The notes beneath the pieces were generated by a model that had not been told where the DNA came from, made no database searches, and saw only the letters and a list, made by a program, of their open reading frames with translations. The position numbers and the translations under genes were made by a program. A DNA stretch of 56,805 bases from CAZQGE01 sp964592815 (GTDB taxonomy: Bacteria > Bacillota > Clostridia > Christensenellales > CAG-917): the NCBI GenBank assembly GCA_964592815.1, contig CAZQGE010000003.1, positions 1 through 56,805 on the forward strand, written 5' to 3'. The stretch's first letter is position 1. Each line of letters opens with the position of its first letter. Positions 25,774 to 34,290 of this stretch are shown here, in pieces.

Positions 25774-26211
25774 ATGAATAAAGTGATTAATGAGAGTGAA
25801 GAAAAAAACGAGTTTTTTAACAGCTCAGAATTTGAAGGAATGGACAAACTTGACACAATTTTTTATATGCAAGAAAAGTTTGACCAAGACGTAATTAAAA
25901 ATCGTCATTTAGAAGACGTTACACCTGAGCAATGGATACAAAAACAGACGCTTGCTATGCTGAGCGAACTTGCTGAACTTATTGCAGAAGTTAATTTTAA
26001 GTGGTGGAAAAACGCTAAGGAAATCAACAGCGACAACGTCAAAGAAGAAATTGTTGATATATTGCATTTTTTTGTGGGAATGTGCAACCGTTCGGGAATG
26101 AACAGCGAGGAATTATTTGATAGATATATGAAGAAAAACGAAGAGAATTTCCGCCGTCAATATGGAACGTCACAAAAAAAAGGATACGAATTGGACGAAA
26201 TCAACAAATAA
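25774..26211 (+). CDS. Dimeric dUTPase-like all-alpha NTP pyrophosphatase
   Basis: A 145-residue helical protein of the dimeric dUTPase/MazG superfamily. Metal-binding motifs: LSELAELIAEVNFKWWK (ExxE) and VKEEIVDILHFFVGMC (ExxD), which together ligate magnesium in this fold. It would hydrolyse dUTP to dUMP or clean a related nucleotide. GAGG lies 7 bases before the ATG. A short gap separates it from ymxG, with no terminator between, so the two may be co-transcribed. Confidence 0.85.
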   Translation: MNKVINESEEKNEFFNSSEFEGMDKLDTIFYMQEKFDQDVIKNRHLEDVTPEQWIQKQTLAMLSELAELIAEVNFKWWKNAKEINSDNVKEEIVDILHFFVGMCNRSGMNSEELFDRYMKKNEENFRRQYGTSQKKGYELDEINK

Positions 26212-26249
26212 TCGAGTTTTAGAAATAATTGTTTTTTTGTAGTCTATAT

Positions 26250-26298
26250 TGCCGTCAAATGTGAATAATTTAGTTGTACGCAACTGCAACGGACGGCA
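26250..26298. other. Nested hairpin between dut and the ftsK promoter
   Basis: TGCCGTC (26250-26256) and GACGGCA (26292-26298) enclose AGTTG/CAACT around a TACG loop, a stable UNCG-class tetraloop. No T-run follows. It could be an inefficient terminator for dut or a 3'-end stabiliser. Confidence 0.4.
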
Positions 26299-26343
26299 TA
26301 TAAAACGTTGTGTTTTCCTTTGTGCAACAAAGTTAAATTACGC

Positions 26344-26372
26344 TTGAATTTGTATGCGTGTCGTGGTATAAT
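26344..26372 (+). promoter_or_regulatory. Strong promoter for the ftsK operon
   Basis: TTGAAT (26344-26349), a 17-base spacer and TATAAT (26367-26372) preceded by TGG (extended -10); start point near 26379. Confidence 0.8.
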
Positions 26373-26404
26373 ATTTATATAATTTTATGGAAGGAAAACG
26401 CTGC

Positions 26405-29400
26405 TTGGATACTCGACAAACAAAAGCTAATGTAGGGAATAGAATTGCGCTAGGAGTTTTGATAGTGTTGATTTCCCTATTTTGTTTTTTATGTGACGTT
26501 GGTGCGTTTGGCAACGTTGGTAGTTCCGTTAGTGGATTTTTGATAGGATTTTTTGGACTTGCTGACTATGCGTATAGCATAATTGGCATCATTGTTGGAA
26601 TTGCAATAATTTTCAATTTGAAAATTCAAATTCGCCTCATTAAAGCTGTTATGGCTTTTGGCTTGCTCTTGTTGGGTGTTTTTGCTTTGCATATTTTTTC
26701 ATCAAGTCAGCACATTGTCAATGCTAATTACGCCGGGTATTTGCTTAATTGTTACTATTTGACTAATACGGCTGGCGGAATGTTTATGGGGCTTTTAGGC
26801 TTTCCGATTATGAAAGCATTGACAAGTGTTGGAGCTTTGATTTTGGCGTGTGTGTTATTCTTTGTTTTAGGATTTTTCACTTTGCTTCCAACTTTTAAGA
26901 AAAACGTTACGTACTCTGCGGTTGACAAAGACAAACGCAACAAAAAACGTTTTGAAAAGAAAAATTCACCAGAATTTGAAGAACAAGTTGACGGCAAACC
27001 TCTAAGCGAAAACAATGGTGGCTTGTACGTTGCCGATATGGCGTCTGACCCCTTAAGCAGAAAAGAAAAAAAATTAAAAGGTGCAGAAGGTTACAATCCA
27101 CTTTATCCGAATGCATTTGGAAATATCGAAGATAAAGCAGTTTCAGAAAATCAAGAACCGCAAGCGCTAGTTGATAAAAACGATAAATTTTCTTTGCGTA
27201 AATTAGCAAAGAATATTCTCTTTAACAAAGATAACACTGATGAAAGTTTAGAGAAATTTAAGACTGTCAGCAACCCTAATAGCGCGCTGTCAAACGTTAG
27301 TGCGCCTTACACAGCTCAACGTAGAGTAGAAATGCACGAAAAATTAGGCATTGACAGCACTATGGAAGGTCTTAAAACTGATGCCTATTTAAGATACGGT
27401 AGTCTTGCCGTAAAAAAAATTGATGATGACTCAAAGAATGAGAGCGTCAAAAACTCAAGTTTAACTTCTTCCGAAAAAACAGGTTTTCAAACGTTGGAAA
27501 CACAAGATTTTGACTCATTAAAAGAGGAACAAATCAAACAATTTAACCAAATGTACGCCACAGTTAAGCCCGAATTTGAGGCGGAAGGATACGACAGAGC
27601 TCAAAGTGGTGAAATTATCAAAGCTAACGAGCAAAAGAAAACTGTGGTTGAACCTAACAAAAATGGCGGTTATGGTAAAGTTAAAAGCGCAATAGAACTG
27701 ACCATTGAAAAAGCAGAACAAGCAGTCAACGCTGAAAAACAAAAAGCTACTGCAGGCGGTTTGCAAGGCGCAGTTCAAAGAGCCATTTTTAACCAAAATC
27801 AACCAAAAATTGAGCCTAAAGAAATCGTTTCAAATGGTTATGAACGTCCTAACGTTACACCTACGATGGTTGAAAGAACTCAAAATCAAACAAAAATTCC
27901 AAGAGCATTTCAAAATACCGCTTTAGATAATTCTGAAACCGTGTCTTTGCAACAAAGCGGATACGTCAATGATTTTGGAAAAGTCGTAAAACAGACAACT
28001 CCTTCAAACGATTTTGCAAACGAATATAAGCCGTCAACTCCGCAACAAGAGTACGACGCGATGAACAAACAAAAACCTGTAATAGATTTTGCCACCTTAA
28101 AAAAATCAATAAACGTCAACGAGTATTACCAACAGCGAGAAATTTTGCCATTGCATAATCCAAACGATTTGAGAGAACAAAATCAAACGCAAGCGCAACG
28201 AGCGCAAGAAAAAGTAGTTAGTGAACAGCAAAATGTCCGAGTTCAAAGTCAAAATTGTACGTCGAATTATAGACAAACTGTGCAGAATGCAAATTCAAAC
28301 TTAAAACCAAATACTGATTATTTGAATGTAAATGGCAACCCTAATAGTTTGAACGCAAATGGCAACGCTAACAGTTTGACGGCAAAAGGTAACGTTAGCA
28401 GAAATTATGAAAATTCTAACGTAAACGGCAATGCTAACAAAAACAACGGCAATTTTGAAATAAACAAATTAAGCGACAGCAACAGCATAAATTCAAATGG
28501 CAGTCAAATTGAAAGAATAAAGACAGAAATAGCTACACAGAACACGCAAAACCAAAGAGTTGCAAACAGCAATCAATCATTAGATTTTCAGCAAAAAGCT
28601 GAAAATCTGCATAAAACTAATTTAGATATTGTCAAAGACGCAGCTTTACAACAAAGAATAAAACAGGCAGGAAAAGACGCGCCTCCGCTTGCCGATTATG
28701 AAATTGACGAGGCTATAAAAGAACAGAGGGCAAAAACAGCTAAAAGTAGAAATTTGCAAGCTGCGGAAAAGATTATCAAACAAATGGACAGTATAGACGA
28801 CACAAACGAAAGACTTACACAAGTTAACATCGAGCAAGCAATATCTCAAGCAACTCCAAAAAGTCCTTATATTGCTCCGCCTATCGAACTTTTGACAAGG
28901 CCAGACCCGCCCGTTATGGAAGATGAGGATTATGACAGCAAAAAGGCTATTCTTATTGATACGCTGGCTTCGTTTGGAATAAAGTCAGAGGTTATTGATA
29001 GGGAAGTTGGACCAACGTTCTCGCTTTATTCCTTGAAAGTTGAAATGCCAAAAGGTAGAACTGTTGGCAGCATAACCAATTTGGAAAACGATATAGCGAT
29101 GCAGATGGAAGAAGAGAGTGTGCGTATTCTTGCCCCTATTCCTGGCAAAAACGCAGTCGGTATTGAAGTTCCGAACAAGCATAGAAGAATTGTTAGACTT
29201 AGCGAATTGCTTATGTCACCGTCATTTAACAAAGCAAAATCACCTGCGTCTTTTGGATTGGGCAAAAACCTTTATGGTGAAAACTTTGTTTGCGATATAA
29301 AAGAATTGCCTCATATGCTTATTGCAGGCGCAACTGGCGCTGGCAAAAGCTGTTGCATAAACAGCGTTATCGTAAGTTTACTCTATAAAGCAAGCCCAGA

Positions 29401-30340
29401 AGAAGTAAGATTGATTTTAATTGACCCGAAACGTATGGAATTGTCGGTGTATGCTGGCATACCGCATTTGTTGCTTGACGAAATAGTTTGCGACGTTGAC
29501 AAAGCAATTCGCGCGCTTAATTGGGCAATATCTGAAATGGATAGGCGTATAAAATATTTAAGTGAATTAAAATATCGAAATATTGATGAATATAACAACG
29601 ATTGTTCAAAGCACGGTTATGAAAAGATGCCGAGGATTGTCGTTATTGTTGATGAACTTGCCGACTTGATTGCAATGGGCAAAAAATCTGTTGAGGACGC
29701 AATTAACAGAATTGCAAGACTTGCTCGCGCTGTGGGTATCCACTTGATTTTGGCGACGCAACGTCCGTCTGTTGACGTCGTAAGTGGAACAATAAAAAAC
29801 AATTTGCCAAGCCGTGTAGCGTTTAAGGTTACGTCTGGCCCTGACAGCCGAACCATTTTGGACTCGGTGGGTGCGGACAAACTTTTGGGTTATGGTGACC
29901 TTTTGTATATGACTCCAAAGTCTTCTATGCTTGAAAGAATGCAAGGCGCATTTATTTCAAATGAAGAAGTCCAAAAAGTTGTGGATTTTATTAAGACAAA
30001 CAATGAATCATATTTTGACAACTCAATTAAGGACGCAATTTTTAAGGAGCAACCGGACGAAAGTCAACAAGCAAAAGAAAAGACCAACAACAAAAAACAA
30101 TCTTTGCCACCTGAATTGTTTGACGCTTTGCGTTTGGGACTTGAAGGAAACAATATGTCCATTTCATATTTGCAAAGAAAGTTGGGCTTAGGTTGGCCAA
30201 AAGCAGCTAAAATATCAGATATGATGGAAGACATGGGGTATCTTGTTAAAGACCCCACAAATCCTAAAACTAAAATTGTCAAAATTACCCAAGAGGAGCT
30301 TGACGAACTTATAGAAACTAACGAAGAGGGCGAAGAATAA
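26405..30340 (+). CDS. ftsK: FtsK/SpoIIIE DNA translocase with a very long Asn/Gln-rich linker
   Basis: Septal DNA pump for chromosome segregation and, in spore formers, forespore packing. About 1311 residues, against roughly 750-800 in Bacillus. Four N-terminal membrane helices (about 15-165) are followed by about 650 residues of Asn/Gln/Lys-rich linker with tandem repeats. The RecA-like motor has Walker A AGATGAGKS (about residue 975) and Walker B VVIVDELADLI. The C-terminal gamma winged helix (MSISYLQRKLGLGWPKAAKISDMMEDMGYL) reads orienting sequences. Start: I prefer TTG 26405, served by GGAAGGA at 26389-26395. An in-frame ATG at 26387 has no ribosome site and only an 8-nt leader. Overlaps rimO by one base (TAATG). 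Confidence 0.95.
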   Translation: MDTRQTKANVGNRIALGVLIVLISLFCFLCDVGAFGNVGSSVSGFLIGFFGLADYAYSIIGIIVGIAIIFNLKIQIRLIKAVMAFGLLLLGVFALHIFSSSQHIVNANYAGYLLNCYYLTNTAGGMFMGLLGFPIMKALTSVGALILACVLFFVLGFFTLLPTFKKNVTYSAVDKDKRNKKRFEKKNSPEFEEQVDGKPLSENNGGLYVADMASDPLSRKEKKLKGAEGYNPLYPNAFGNIEDKAVSENQEPQALVDKNDKFSLRKLAKNILFNKDNTDESLEKFKTVSNPNSALSNVSAPYTAQRRVEMHEKLGIDSTMEGLKTDAYLRYGSLAVKKIDDDSKNESVKNSSLTSSEKTGFQTLETQDFDSLKEEQIKQFNQMYATVKPEFEAEGYDRAQSGEIIKANEQKKTVVEPNKNGGYGKVKSAIELTIEKAEQAVNAEKQKATAGGLQGAVQRAIFNQNQPKIEPKEIVSNGYERPNVTPTMVERTQNQTKIPRAFQNTALDNSETVSLQQSGYVNDFGKVVKQTTPSNDFANEYKPSTPQQEYDAMNKQKPVIDFATLKKSINVNEYYQQREILPLHNPNDLREQNQTQAQRAQEKVVSEQQNVRVQSQNCTSNYRQTVQNANSNLKPNTDYLNVNGNPNSLNANGNANSLTAKGNVSRNYENSNVNGNANKNNGNFEINKLSDSNSINSNGSQIERIKTEIATQNTQNQRVANSNQSLDFQQKAENLHKTNLDIVKDAALQQRIKQAGKDAPPLADYEIDEAIKEQRAKTAKSRNLQAAEKIIKQMDSIDDTNERLTQVNIEQAISQATPKSPYIAPPIELLTRPDPPVMEDEDYDSKKAILIDTLASFGIKSEVIDREVGPTFSLYSLKVEMPKGRTVGSITNLENDIAMQMEEESVRILAPIPGKNAVGIEVPNKHRRIVRLSELLMSPSFNKAKSPASFGLGKNLYGENFVCDIKELPHMLIAGATGAGKSCCINSVIVSLLYKASPEEVRLILIDPKRMELSVYAGIPHLLLDEIVCDVDKAIRALNWAISEMDRRIKYLSELKYRNIDEYNNDCSKHGYEKMPRIVVIVDELADLIAMGKKSVEDAINRIARLARAVGIHLILATQRPSVDVVSGTIKNNLPSRVAFKVTSGPDSRTILDSVGADKLLGYGDLLYMTPKSSMLERMQGAFISNEEVQKVVDFIKTNNESYFDNSIKDAIFKEQPDESQQAKEKTNNKKQSLPPELFDALRLGLEGNNMSISYLQRKLGLGWPKAAKISDMMEDMGYLVKDPTNPKTKIVKITQEELDELIETNEEGEE
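28321..28401 (+). repeat. Three tandem 27-bp repeats in the ftsK linker
   Basis: Units at 28321, 28348 and 28375, each opening TTTGA and encoding a degenerate L-N-x-N-G-N-x-N-S nonapeptide. The repeats are in frame and lie inside the coding region; further Asn-rich sequence follows. Confidence 0.75.
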
Positions 30341-31644
30341 TGAAGATTGGCGCAATATCCTTAGGGTGCGACAAAAATAGAGTTGACACCGAAAAAATGC
30401 TGTCACGTTTGATTTCAGACGGAATTGCTATAACAAACGACCAAAGTGACGCAGATATTATCATTGTCAACACTTGCGCGTTTACTGATGATGCAAAAAA
30501 AGAATCTATTGATGAGATTTTGAAGGTTATAAATTCAAAAAAACCTAAACAGAAAATAATAGTTACGGGTTGTTTGCCTCAAAGATACGGTCAAACTATT
30601 GTTGAAGGCTTTCCAGAAGTTCAAGGCTTTTTGGGTGTAAGTGATTACGACAGTATTGTTGAAACCGTAAAACAAATTGCTCTTGGTGAAAAGATATGCA
30701 AATTTTGCGGTGAAGAAAAATTTTATGACGGCAGAGCGTTGACAACGCCATATCATTATGCCTATTTGAAAATTGCCGACGGGTGTAACAATCATTGCAC
30801 GTACTGCGCAATACCATCAATTAGGGGCAGATATAGGTCGTATCCTATTGAAGGCTTGATTAAGGAAGCAAAACAACTTGCCGACGATGGCGTTAAAGAA
30901 ATTATTTTGGTTGCTCAAGACGTTACAAGATATGGCATAGATATTGACGGAGTTCCGCACCTAATCCAGCTTGTTGACGAATTGTCAAAATTGGACTTTG
31001 AATGGATAAGACTTATGTACTTAGAACCAGAAATGGTTGATGACGTTCTTATCAATTACATAGCGTCAAATGCAAAAGTTTGCAAGTATGCAGACGTTCC
31101 GCTACAACACGTGGACGATGGCATTTTGAAACTTATGAACAGACATACGACAGAACAATCAACGTATGAAATTATAGGAAAATTAAAAGATAAAGGAATT
31201 GCTGTAAGAAGTTCATTTATTGTTGGTTTTCCTACTGAAAACGAGCAATCGTTTCAGAGATTGAAAGCCTTTATTAAGGCTGGAAATATAAACTACGCAG
31301 GTTTCTTTGAATATTCGGAAGAAGAAGGCACGCCCGCCGCAAAACTTGACGGACAAGTGAACAAAACAACAAAGAAGAAAAGAGCAAAAGAGCTTTATGC
31401 TTGCGAACAAAAAGTAATCGCAAAATTCAACAAAACGTGTGTTGGAAAGCAGATGAAAGTGATTTACGATGAAATTGATTATGACAAACAAATGTTTGTT
31501 GGAAGAAGCGAGTTCCAAGCACCAGACGTAGATAGTGTGATATATTTTACATCGGAAAGACCTGTTGAAATTGGCAGTTTCTATGATATAGAAATTACTG
31601 ACACATTAGGGCTTGACCTTGTTGGGAGAGTAATATGGAAATAA
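30340..31644 (+). CDS. rimO: Ribosomal protein S12 methylthiotransferase RimO
   Basis: Radical SAM enzyme that methylthiolates an Asp of S12. 434 residues: N-terminal UPF0004 domain with three cluster Cys (ISLGCDKNRVDTE, IVNTCAF, VTGCLPQRY), radical SAM core with CxxxCxxC in ADGCNNHCTYCAIPSIRG (near 145), and a C-terminal TRAM domain. The SLGCDKNRVD N terminus and the ftsK-rimO-pgsA order separate RimO from MiaB. Overlaps both neighbours. Confidence 0.95.
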   Translation: MKIGAISLGCDKNRVDTEKMLSRLISDGIAITNDQSDADIIIVNTCAFTDDAKKESIDEILKVINSKKPKQKIIVTGCLPQRYGQTIVEGFPEVQGFLGVSDYDSIVETVKQIALGEKICKFCGEEKFYDGRALTTPYHYAYLKIADGCNNHCTYCAIPSIRGRYRSYPIEGLIKEAKQLADDGVKEIILVAQDVTRYGIDIDGVPHLIQLVDELSKLDFEWIRLMYLEPEMVDDVLINYIASNAKVCKYADVPLQHVDDGILKLMNRHTTEQSTYEIIGKLKDKGIAVRSSFIVGFPTENEQSFQRLKAFIKAGNINYAGFFEYSEEEGTPAAKLDGQVNKTTKKKRAKELYACEQKVIAKFNKTCVGKQMKVIYDEIDYDKQMFVGRSEFQAPDVDSVIYFTSERPVEIGSFYDIEITDTLGLDLVGRVIWK

Positions 31645-32273
31645 CTTTGGCAACCAAAATTACCATTGCAAGAATGTTTTTGATTATTCCAACGGTAGTT
31701 TTTTATGTTGTTGGAATGTATGTTGATAAGGTGTATTTGGCATTTATGATTGTAACTGCGATACTTTACACCATACTTTGTTCAACTGATTTTGTTGACG
31801 GAAATTTGGCAAGAAAAACTAATACCGTATCAGATTTGGGCAAATTTCTGGACCCGTTGGCGGACAAAATTATAATTGTCGTTATGCTATTTTTGATTGT
31901 ATATTTCAATGATGGCTTAGACTATGTTTTTGTTGGCAACGGTTTAGTCATAAGTTTGCTTGGCGGTTTGATTTTGTCAAGAGAACTTATGGTTAGCGTT
32001 TTTAGAGCGATAGCGGCAAAAAAAGGAATTGTGTTGGCAGCCGACGTATTTGGGAAAATTAAGACTGTATTTTTGGATATAGGCGTTGCTGCTTTGTTGA
32101 TTGCGGGTTTGCACCCAGTTATAAGTTGGATAGGCACTTTGACATATTATATAGGCGCAATTTTTGCAGTTTTCTCCGGTTTTAATTACATAATAAAGAA
32201 TAAGCAGGTGTTTGTTGTTGAAAAGTCAAAGACTGAAGATTCAAACAACAACGGTCAATCTGAAATTAAATAA
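31635..32273 (+). CDS. pgsA: CDP-diacylglycerol-glycerol-3-phosphate 3-phosphatidyltransferase
   Basis: Makes phosphatidylglycerol phosphate in the membrane. 212 residues with several helices. The CDP-alcohol phosphotransferase signature DG-x2-AR-x8-G-x3-D-x3-D is complete at DFVDGNLARKTNTVSDLGKF followed by LDPLADK (near 55-80). The C terminus is a short polar tail. Overlaps rimO by 10 bases; cinA follows after 12 bases. Confidence 0.94.
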   Translation: MEITLATKITIARMFLIIPTVVFYVVGMYVDKVYLAFMIVTAILYTILCSTDFVDGNLARKTNTVSDLGKFLDPLADKIIIVVMLFLIVYFNDGLDYVFVGNGLVISLLGGLILSRELMVSVFRAIAAKKGIVLAADVFGKIKTVFLDIGVAALLIAGLHPVISWIGTLTYYIGAIFAVFSGFNYIIKNKQVFVVEKSKTEDSNNNGQSEIK

Positions 32274-32285
32274 AGTGGAGTTAAA

Positions 32286-32984
32286 ATGATAGTCGAAAAA
32301 CTGAAAGTATGCGGAATTGACAAAAATGAAATCATCAAGAGGCTAAACTCTGTTGATTTAGGCGTGATAAGTTTTCAAGTTGAAGAAGATTGTTTGGACG
32401 CTTGCATAACTTTGACGTCAAACGGTGACGCAGTATCTTTTGGAAAATGTAAAAGCCTAGTTTATAACCTTTTTGAAGAAGAAGTATATTCGCCGACAGA
32501 AATTAGATTAGAGGAATTAGCTGCTGCGCTTTTGAAACTTAACAAACGGAAATTATCTGTTGCCGAAAGTTTAACTGGTGGCGAAATTTGTTCAAGACTT
32601 ATTTCTCAAACTGGTATAAGCGCAAACTTTTTTGAGGGTATCGTATGCTATGATATTGCGGCAAAAACAAAAAGATTGGGAGTTAGCCCAAAACTTTTGG
32701 AAAAATATGGTGCAATAAGCAGAGAAACAGCGTATGCTATGGTTCAGGGTGTGACAATAGGCGGAGATTCGGATATAGGACTTGCTACAACTGGTTTGGC
32801 TGGACCTGACGGAGATGAAGGAAAGCCTGTCGGACTTGTTTATATTGGAGTTGGATTTGGCGATTTTATAACTGTTTTTGAGCGTCATTTGGTCGGAGAA
32901 AGGAATAAAATTAGGACAGCAACTTCAAATCTGGCATTGTTTTACCTAATTAGATACCTAAAAGGTGATATTTTGAGGCTGTAA
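32286..32984 (+). CDS. cinA: CinA C-terminal domain protein (NMN amidohydrolase type), short form
   Basis: 232 residues. The last 155 are the CinA C-terminal/PncC domain: LSVAESLTGGEICSRLISQTGIS, FFEGIVCYDIAAKTKRLGV, GAISRETAYAMVQGV, GLATTGLAGPDGDEGKPVGLVYIG. That domain deamidates nicotinamide mononucleotide in NAD recycling. The first 75 residues resemble the small linker domain of full CinA. The N-terminal MoaB-like (COG1058) pyrophosphatase domain of the usual 410-residue protein is absent. The location between pgsA and recA is the conserved cinA position, so this looks like a reduced cinA rather than an unrelated pncC. Confidence 0.88.
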   Translation: MIVEKLKVCGIDKNEIIKRLNSVDLGVISFQVEEDCLDACITLTSNGDAVSFGKCKSLVYNLFEEEVYSPTEIRLEELAAALLKLNKRKLSVAESLTGGEICSRLISQTGISANFFEGIVCYDIAAKTKRLGVSPKLLEKYGAISRETAYAMVQGVTIGGDSDIGLATTGLAGPDGDEGKPVGLVYIGVGFGDFITVFERHLVGERNKIRTATSNLALFYLIRYLKGDILRL

Positions 32985-33052
32985 ACGCTGTGAAACGTGT
33001 TAAATAAAAAAATAAAAATTATAAAATAAATTTGCTTATAAAGGAGAAAAAA

Positions 33053-34042
33053 ATGACTGATGATAAAAACCATTCTTTGGAACTAGCCTTACAACAAATT
33101 GAAAAGCAATTTGGGAAGGGTGCAGTAATGCGTATGCGTGATGAAGACGTTCAAAAAGTTGAAGCTGTTCCGACAGGCTGTTTGACTTTGGATATAGCTT
33201 TGGGAATCGGGGGAATTCCAAAAGGACGAATAATTGAGATATACGGCCCAGAATCGTCTGGTAAAACTACCGTTGCTTTACATATGATTGCGGAGGTGCA
33301 AAAAGCGGGTGGAACTGCGGCTTTTATTGACGCTGAACATGCATTAGACCCTTATTATGCAAAAAACTTAGGTATTTCTCTTGAAGATTTGTATATTTCT
33401 CAACCCGATAATGGCGAGCAAGCATTAGATATTTTGGAAAAACTTGTGCGCAGCGGCGCGATTGATATTGTTGTTGTTGACTCTGTTGCGGCATTGACTC
33501 CGCAAGCTGAAATTGACGGTGATATGGGCGATAGCCATATGGGTTTGCAAGCAAGACTTATGTCACAGGCTTTGAGAAAACTTACTGCAGTAACTTCAAA
33601 AAGCAAATGCTCAATCATCTTCATCAACCAACTTCGTGATAAAGTTGGAGTGGTATATGGCAGCCCTGAAACGACTACTGGCGGAAAAGCATTAAAATTC
33701 TATTCTTCCGTGCGTATCGACATCAGAAAAACCGAGCCAATCAAAGATGGCGCAGATATAATCGGAAACAAAGTAAAAGCTAAAATTGTAAAAAATAAAG
33801 TTGCACCACCTTTCAAAGTTGCTGAATTTGATATTATGTACGGCACGGGAATTTCTGCAATCGGTTGCTTGTTTGACCTTGCTGTGCAAAACAATATTAT
33901 TCAAAAAAGTGGCAGTTGGTTTAGCTACAAAGACGAAAAAATTGGACAAGGAAGAGATAAGGCTCTTGATTTAGTTAAAAATAACCCTGAAATTTTGAAA
34001 GAAATTACTACGGCAGTTAGAACGACTTACTCAATAAATTAA
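33053..34042 (+). CDS. recA: Recombinase RecA
   Basis: Strand-exchange ATPase and SOS co-protease. 329 residues, slightly short because the acidic C-terminal tail is absent. Walker A GPESSGKTT (near 65), AFIDAEHALDPYYAKNLG, Walker B VVVDSVAALTP, and the L2 region RKLTAVTSKSKCSIIFINQLRDKVGV. AAAGGAG lies before ATG 33053, and the open frame upstream is ignored. No LexA-type box is recognised upstream. A strong terminator follows. Confidence 0.98.
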   Translation: MTDDKNHSLELALQQIEKQFGKGAVMRMRDEDVQKVEAVPTGCLTLDIALGIGGIPKGRIIEIYGPESSGKTTVALHMIAEVQKAGGTAAFIDAEHALDPYYAKNLGISLEDLYISQPDNGEQALDILEKLVRSGAIDIVVVDSVAALTPQAEIDGDMGDSHMGLQARLMSQALRKLTAVTSKSKCSIIFINQLRDKVGVVYGSPETTTGGKALKFYSSVRIDIRKTEPIKDGADIIGNKVKAKIVKNKVAPPFKVAEFDIMYGTGISAIGCLFDLAVQNNIIQKSGSWFSYKDEKIGQGRDKALDLVKNNPEILKEITTAVRTTYSIN

Positions 34043-34094
34043 CATATCTTGTGTAAAAGGTTAGTTTTTTAGCAAATTGCAAAAAAAAAATGCT

Positions 34095-34128
34095 TTGGCA
34101 GTCAAAAATTGACTGCCAATTTTTTTTC
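34095..34128 (+). terminator. rho-independent terminator after recA
   Basis: TTGGCAGTCAA and TTGACTGCCAA arms around AAA, then a run of eight or nine Ts. Confidence 0.9.
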
Positions 34129-34133
34129 TGTGG

Positions 34134-34163
34134 TTGACTAGTAACCGCTAGATAGTATATAAT
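34134..34163 (+). promoter_or_regulatory. Promoter for rny
   Basis: TTGACT (34134-34139), an 18-base spacer and TATAAT (34158-34163). The leader of about 120 nt is AT-rich and without an obvious stable structure. Confidence 0.7.
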
Positions 34164-34290
34164 AATTAAGACAAAACTATATATTGATTATAAGCTGTTT
34201 GATATAGATAATTTAAGTATTTTTTTTGAATTGTTTGTCGGCGCAAGCTGTTTTCATTTTTGGTTTTGATTATATATATGGAGGTCAGTG

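Noticed and set aside
28321..28401. Tandem repeats as a CRISPR-like array
   Set aside because: They are contiguous 27-bp in-frame coding repeats with no spacers, inside ftsK.
32985..33052. LexA (SOS) box before recA
   Set aside because: No GAAC-N4-GTTC-like site; the closest text is GAAACGTGTT, which lacks the symmetric partner.
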